NCBI GenBank assembly: GCA_030590265.1
Contig: JAUUYW010000115.1
Coordinates: 1-9,250 of the forward strand
DNA: 9,250 bases
From: Candidatus Krumholzibacteriia bacterium
GTDB taxonomy: Bacteria; Krumholzibacteriota; Krumholzibacteriia; LZORAL124-64-63
Direction of reading: 5' to 3'
Shown here piece by piece: positions 5,475-9,250 of the stretch. How positions within the stretch are numbered: position 1 is the stretch's first letter; every line of letters starts with the position of its first letter. A model generated the notes under the pieces. That model ran no database searches. It was given only the letters and a program-made list of their open reading frames with translations, and was not told the DNA's origin. A program made the position numbers and the translations under genes.

Positions 5475-7979
5475 CTACCGGACCAGCAACAGCTTCCGGG
5501 TTTGCAGAACTTCCCCGGTGCGAAGCCGGGCAAAATAGACACCACTGCTGAGTTGGCGGCCCTTGCTATCAGTGCCAATCCAGGTCACCGAATGACTCCC
5601 GGCAGCAAAGATCTGGTTGGTCAAAACCGTGACCAATCTTCCATGCAGATCGTAGATACCCAGCTCAACATTAGCGGTTGCTGGCAGAGAGAAGCCGATG
5701 CTTGTGCGCGGATTGAATGGATTGGGCCAAATCCCGGTTAGGCCAATGACCTCGGGAGTCCCTCCGCCGGAAACTGGGGCCATCCCAGGTGGGGCTATGG
5801 CCCAAATCTCAACATCGTCGATGTTCCAGCCGCAGTATTGCCAGCCAACGTCGGTGCTGCCCATGGTCCAGCGCAAGTAAACTGTTTCCTGTCCGTCGGC
5901 CACCGCCGACAGATCCAATTCCATGGCCTGCCATGAACTGTCCGTAATCTCGGAATCGTTGGCCCACACAGTAAACCAATTCACCCCGTCATTGCTGACC
6001 CGGACGTAGGCATGATCAAACTCCGGATCTTCGACACCAAGCCAACGCTGGAATCGCAGCCCCACGCTGAATAATTGTGAACAATCGATGGCAATGCTGG
6101 TAAGGTGCCGCTCAGGAAGATCGTTGGGATAGTCGCCATTGAGGTTGAACCCATAAACATTGGTGCCAGTATAGCCGCTTGTCGGATCCGGCCCGCCATA
6201 CTGGCCACCCTGTCCAGTGGGCCGTCCATAGGCCCACAAATCCTCAGTAGACCAGCCGGGATCGGTGTCGAAGTTCCAGGTCAACTGTTGCTCGACATCG
6301 CCAACGGCCAAAACGACAGAGCGTGTGGTATCACCGGCGTGGTCGGTCAGGTTGGTAAAAACAACATCACAGTAGTATGCACCACTGGCCAGATTTGCGG
6401 CACTTTCCTCATCCACCACGACACTGATCTGGCCACTTTCACCGCCTGCCAGTTCGCCGGTCAAAATTCCTTCCAAGGTGAACCAACCTACTTGGGGTGA
6501 GAGGGTGACTTCGAACTGGATGGAGCCGGTTCCCCGGTATTCAAAATCATAGGTGCTGTAGGAGGGGCTGAATGGTCCACCGACTGGACCTTCAGATCGG
6601 AATCCTTCGGCAGGGGTCACTTTAAGCCCGCGTTCCACGGTCAGCGCCTTGATACAAAAATTGGCAGTACCAGGGAAGTTTGGATCGTCATATTCCTGCA
6701 AGTCGATCCAACTGCTTCCATCCCAGTAGAAACTTTCACCGGCAGAAGCCGTTGACTCTACAATTGTCCGGTAGCTTGCTCCCAGTAAAACCGGTACATC
6801 GCTGGTGCGATCATACGGTTGACCACCAATGGACAATTCCAGGCTGACGAAGAACTCCTCTCCCAAGGTCAGATCCACCGGAATATCCAGATCGATGGTA
6901 TGAAAACCAGTGAACTCGATGGTGCCGGTCATGGTGGAAACCGGTTCAGAGAGCACACCATCGGTGAACTGATTGTGAATCGAGACGATGTAAGTCACAT
7001 TGTCGGCCGCAGTAAAAAAACTGACTGCCTGAATCAGGCTCGCCTCTTCGGCCACAAAAGCGTTGAAGACCAGGTCACAATCGCCCATCGTATCCCGCCA
7101 ACCGTGGTAGTCGTGGAAATAGGCCCTATCGTAGCGCATCGGCTCGACGTCCTGCAGGGAGACCGCTCCCATCTGAGGCTCCTGACAGCACCACCGGTCG
7201 TAGTACGAGATCCAGAAATAACCTTCGTCCCCCCATGCTGTTCCCCAACTGTTTTTGCAAAGCCAGGCCCCGTTGTCGTGGGCCTGGGTCACGTGGTTAT
7301 CGTCCCAGCCGACAATGGAGATGGCATGATTGGGCAGCATTGGATTGCCGGGTGGCTGGTAGTGGTTGATGCCAGACATGAAAGATTCGTCATAGGCCAT
7401 GCAGGTGCCCAGAACTCCTTCGCTCATGATTTTTTCCTTGATCAGATCCATGTTCCCGAAGTCAGTACCCATGACGTACCATTCGATATCCCGCGGATAG
7501 AAATAGTGGTAAGTATCCTGATGCCGGACCGGCGGAGAATCGTAGGATTGACCATCAATGTTGCGAACTGCTCCCTCTGCACGGGTCAGATAGGCGGATG
7601 TCACTCGGTAATCCCCGCCCTGATGGACAATCAAGCCACTGCCCGAAGGAGGATCAAGGTCATCGTTGTTGTGCTGGTTGAATCCGTTCCACCAATCCAG
7701 GTGGTATTCGGCCAGATTTGGCAGGCCTGTCTCCCCGGCAGCAGCCCAGGCACCGGTCATCAGCATATTGCCTTCCATGGCCGACATGGCCCCGAAAGTC
7801 CAGCAGGTTCCCCCAGACTGGCTTTTGACCGGAGTGACGAAATTAACTCCTTCCACATCGCGCAGGTCGAAGGCTGTGGGTGGATCTGCACGCACCATGG
7901 ATGGGTGCAGAAAAACCATCAGGAAAAATGTGAGGAGAAGAAAAAATGAAACGAGATAGTTTTGGTGAATATTCTGCAT
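5475..7979 (-). CDS. Secreted papain-family (C1) cysteine peptidase with lectin-like, Ig-like and jelly-roll modules and sorting domain
   Basis: The protein has 834 residues from the ATG at 7977-7979. Residues 1-31 form a signal peptide (hydrophobic core LVSFFLLLTFFLMVFL, probable cleavage after VRA). The peptidase domain begins almost at once (FDLRDVEGVNFVTPVKSQ), so there is no room for an I29-type inhibitory prodomain. Active-site residues are visible: oxyanion Gln54 and nucleophile Cys59 (SQSGGTCWTFG), His218 (LPNHAISIVGWDDN) and Asn243 (CKNSWGTAWGDEGYFWISY). The first Cys of the classical CGSCW is Gly here. Downstream, in order, lie a lectin-like module seen in this C1 group (about 280-450), a BACON/Ig-like domain (about 455-560, GPVGGPFSP onward), a MAM/jelly-roll-like domain (about 565-728, ending WNIDDVEIW) and a FlgD-Ig-like sorting domain (about 750-834, IWPNPFNPRT to RKLLLVR). 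It should cleave proteins outside the cell or at its surface; the substrate is unknown. The start is supported by the signal peptide and a G-run 6 nt upstream, although that is a poor Shine-Dalgarno. Only a weak -10-like CATAAT (8056-8051) is visible upstream. Confidence 0.92.
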   Translation of the reverse strand: MQNIHQNYLVSFFLLLTFFLMVFLHPSMVRADPPTAFDLRDVEGVNFVTPVKSQSGGTCWTFGAMSAMEGNMLMTGAWAAAGETGLPNLAEYHLDWWNGFNQHNNDDLDPPSGSGLIVHQGGDYRVTSAYLTRAEGAVRNIDGQSYDSPPVRHQDTYHYFYPRDIEWYVMGTDFGNMDLIKEKIMSEGVLGTCMAYDESFMSGINHYQPPGNPMLPNHAISIVGWDDNHVTQAHDNGAWLCKNSWGTAWGDEGYFWISYYDRWCCQEPQMGAVSLQDVEPMRYDRAYFHDYHGWRDTMGDCDLVFNAFVAEEASLIQAVSFFTAADNVTYIVSIHNQFTDGVLSEPVSTMTGTIEFTGFHTIDLDIPVDLTLGEEFFVSLELSIGGQPYDRTSDVPVLLGASYRTIVESTASAGESFYWDGSSWIDLQEYDDPNFPGTANFCIKALTVERGLKVTPAEGFRSEGPVGGPFSPSYSTYDFEYRGTGSIQFEVTLSPQVGWFTLEGILTGELAGGESGQISVVVDEESAANLASGAYYCDVVFTNLTDHAGDTTRSVVLAVGDVEQQLTWNFDTDPGWSTEDLWAYGRPTGQGGQYGGPDPTSGYTGTNVYGFNLNGDYPNDLPERHLTSIAIDCSQLFSVGLRFQRWLGVEDPEFDHAYVRVSNDGVNWFTVWANDSEITDSSWQAMELDLSAVADGQETVYLRWTMGSTDVGWQYCGWNIDDVEIWAIAPPGMAPVSGGGTPEVIGLTGIWPNPFNPRTSIGFSLPATANVELGIYDLHGRLVTVLTNQIFAAGSHSVTWIGTDSKGRQLSSGVYFARLRTGEVLQTRKLLLVR

Positions 7980-8083
7980 AACTAACCCCCCGGCCCAAGA
8001 GCATGTGGAAAGAGGAAACTGAGAATTGAGAATACTTTACCACAAACGAGATTATGGAGGGGGGGGAAATGTGAGAAAGGGGG

Positions 8084-8118
8084 AATTTAGCCCGGAAAAA
8101 CACTTTCCGGGCTAAATT
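8084..8118 (-). terminator. Perfect 15-bp hairpin after the P-domain gene, probable terminator
   Basis: AATTTAGCCCGGAAA (8084-8098) and its exact reverse complement (8104-8118) flank a 5-nt loop. On the minus strand the stem begins 4 nt after the TAA at 8125-8123. The GC-rich core and A/T-rich flanks suit an intrinsic terminator. However, the sequence after the stem on the minus strand is C-rich and not a clean T-run, so efficiency is uncertain. It separates the P-domain gene from the downstream peptidase gene on the same strand, so the two are probably not a simple operon. Confidence 0.65.
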
Positions 8119-8122
8119 GATT

Positions 8123-9250
8123 TTACCGCACCAAGGTCATCTTCAACAATTCCTGCACCCCACCAGCCTGCAAACGGGAGAAGTACAATCCACTGGCCAC
8201 AGCACGACCAGCAGAATCCCGACCATCCCAGATCACCTCATGACGACCCGGGGCCAGATCCTGCCGCAGCAGTTCCTTGACCTGGTGGCCACGAATGTCA
8301 TAAATGGAAAGCACTGCCGTCCCTTGGGTGTGCAGTTCAAAGTTGATGACAGTTCGCGGGTTGAAGGGATTGGGAATGTTCCCCACCAATCGTGTTACCG
8401 CCGGCAATTGATCATCAACCGGTGACAGGTCCTCCTGAGTGATGGCCAAATTCAGGCCCCAGGAATGGAAAGTGCCCCAGGCACCAAAACCCAGATCAGC
8501 AACGTGCAGAGTCCAATCTCCCTGCACCTGTTCTATCAGGAAATCGTCGAGAGTTCCCGGGCCGTCCACCAGCAGATTGGCCGGCCAATTGCCAATGATG
8601 TCGTCGGCAGTGGCTCCGGTTTCATTGTGCAAAGTCACAATGGTCCCACGAGGGCTGGTGAGAGTTACCACCAGCTGCCCGATGGAAGGATGTTCGATGT
8701 TGATGTCGATGTTCAGGTTGTTGACCAGACCCTCCTCAACCACCGAAATAATGCTGGACACTCCATCCTCGTCGAAGTCAGGAATATCGGCTTCAGGTTG
8801 GGCCGAATAGCTCACCTGGATTATGGGGGAGAGAGCCAGGTCCACTCCCGTGGCCGCTTCATCGGGACCCAGCACCAAGGTGGTTTCTGCGGGGCCGTAA
8901 CCTTCCAGGGTAGCTGTCACGGTGTAGGTGCTTCCGTGCAACCCGATCAGGATGTATTGGCCACTGGGACCGGTTGTTGTTGTTTCACCGCTGGAGAGAG
9001 TGACGGTCACACCTGAAGCGTCTTCAGAATCAGACAAAGTAACAGTGCCGCTGATGGATGCATTTCCAGGTGCTTCTCTGGCCAAAAGGTAAGCCATGGA
9101 ATTTTCCACCAATTGCCGGCCGACTGCTTCCTCCAGATAGCCCAGGTCGAAGGTCATGTAAACAACCTGGCCTGCTTCGGGTCCGGTGTTGTCGTCATAA
9201 GTTACAACTCCGGCCACGGTGGCGTTGAAGATGGAACGCATGACCAGGTC
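8123..9250 (-). CDS. Secreted multidomain protein with carboxypeptidase-regulatory-like, P and sorting domains, 5'-truncated by window edge
   Basis: The frame is open across the right edge (375 visible residues), and the ATG at 9241 is internal, so the N-terminus, signal peptide and any catalytic domain lie outside the window. Visible residues about 1-60 (GQVVYMTFDLGYLEEAVGRQ and the following helix) resemble the last strand and helix of a glutamine-amidotransferase/ThuA-like Rossmann fold. Residues about 64-143 are a carboxypeptidase-regulatory-like Ig domain (ISGTVTLSD, GPSGQYILIGL, YTVTATLEGY). Residues about 148-270 are a proprotein-convertase P domain (IPDFDEDGVSSIISV, LTSPRGTIVTLHN, GDWTLHVADLGFGAWGTF, WGLNLAI). 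Residues about 291-375 are a FlgD-Ig-like sorting domain (NIPNPFNPRT to KMTLVR). P domains usually accompany secreted peptidases, so a peptidase (for example S8- or M14-like) is plausible but not shown. The product is probably exported and surface-attached by the same route as the proteins at 3686 and 5475. It ends at TAA, 4 nt before a strong hairpin. Confidence 0.88.
   Translation of the reverse strand, partial: DLVMRSIFNATVAGVVTYDDNTGPEAGQVVYMTFDLGYLEEAVGRQLVENSMAYLLAREAPGNASISGTVTLSDSEDASGVTVTLSSGETTTTGPSGQYILIGLHGSTYTVTATLEGYGPAETTLVLGPDEAATGVDLALSPIIQVSYSAQPEADIPDFDEDGVSSIISVVEEGLVNNLNIDINIEHPSIGQLVVTLTSPRGTIVTLHNETGATADDIIGNWPANLLVDGPGTLDDFLIEQVQGDWTLHVADLGFGAWGTFHSWGLNLAITQEDLSPVDDQLPAVTRLVGNIPNPFNPRTVINFELHTQGTAVLSIYDIRGHQVKELLRQDLAPGRHEVIWDGRDSAGRAVASGLYFSRLQAGGVQELLKMTLVR

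Noticed and set aside
6819..7949. Long plus-strand open frame (376 codons) opposite the cysteine peptidase
   Set aside because: The opposite strand encodes a clear peptidase with an intact catalytic set. The plus-strand reading has no recognisable domain or signal and is a codon-bias shadow.
9239..9241. ATG at 9241 as start of the P-domain protein
   Set aside because: The frame continues open to the window edge. A start here would give no signal peptide and would cut into a domain.
5475..9250. The two minus-strand genes as one operon
   Set aside because: A 143-bp gap with a perfect 15-bp hairpin directly after the upstream stop makes separate transcription more likely, although readthrough is not excluded.

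Overview
The window looks like chromosomal DNA from a didermal (outer-membrane-bearing) bacterium of the wider FCB-type or candidate-phylum radiation, for example Eisenbacteria, Krumholzibacteria, Latescibacteria or KSB1-like lineages. This placement is an inference. It rests on three secreted proteins that share a C-terminal FlgD-Ig-like/type A sorting domain (PNPFNP motif, ending in LV[R/P]), on a transmembrane Ser/Thr kinase fused to a PD40 propeller, and on a protein whose C-terminus looks like an outer-membrane beta-barrel. Base composition looks moderately GC-rich throughout, with no obvious sign of recent transfer. I see no tRNA, rRNA, insertion sequence, phage gene or CRISPR array.

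Layout. (1) 1-2001 (+): the C-terminal part of a Ser/Thr protein kinase, cut by the left edge. It has the end of the kinase lobe, one membrane helix and a large PD40/TolB-like propeller. (2) 2021-3532 (-), convergent with the first: an exported protein of unknown function with Vps62-like motifs and a barrel-like C-terminus. (3) 3533-3685: a divergent promoter region with good -35/-10 and Shine-Dalgarno signals for gene 2 and an extended -10 for gene 3. (4) 3686-5416 (+): a secreted protein with eight W-x-D / DIYxQ units, presumably a beta-propeller, plus a sorting domain. (5) 5475-7979 (-), convergent with gene 3 across a short stem-loop: a secreted papain-like cysteine peptidase with several adhesion/Ig-type modules and a sorting domain. 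(6) 8084-8118: a perfect 15-bp hairpin, probably the terminator of the next gene. (7) 8123-9250 (-): the C-terminal part of another secreted multidomain protein, cut by the right edge. It has a carboxypeptidase-regulatory-like domain, a proprotein-convertase P domain and a sorting domain.

How the genes relate. Genes 3, 4 and 5 very likely use the same secretion and anchoring machinery, because they carry homologous C-terminal domains. Two of them look like peptidases or peptidase-associated proteins, which suggests an extracellular protein-degradation or surface-display locus. The genes are not one operon: their orientations alternate, and a strong hairpin separates the only two that run in the same direction. 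The kinase may sense the envelope or periplasm, but nothing in the window ties it to the secreted proteins. I do not see a clear new multi-gene system. The least explained item is the Vps62-like/barrel protein at 2021-3532.
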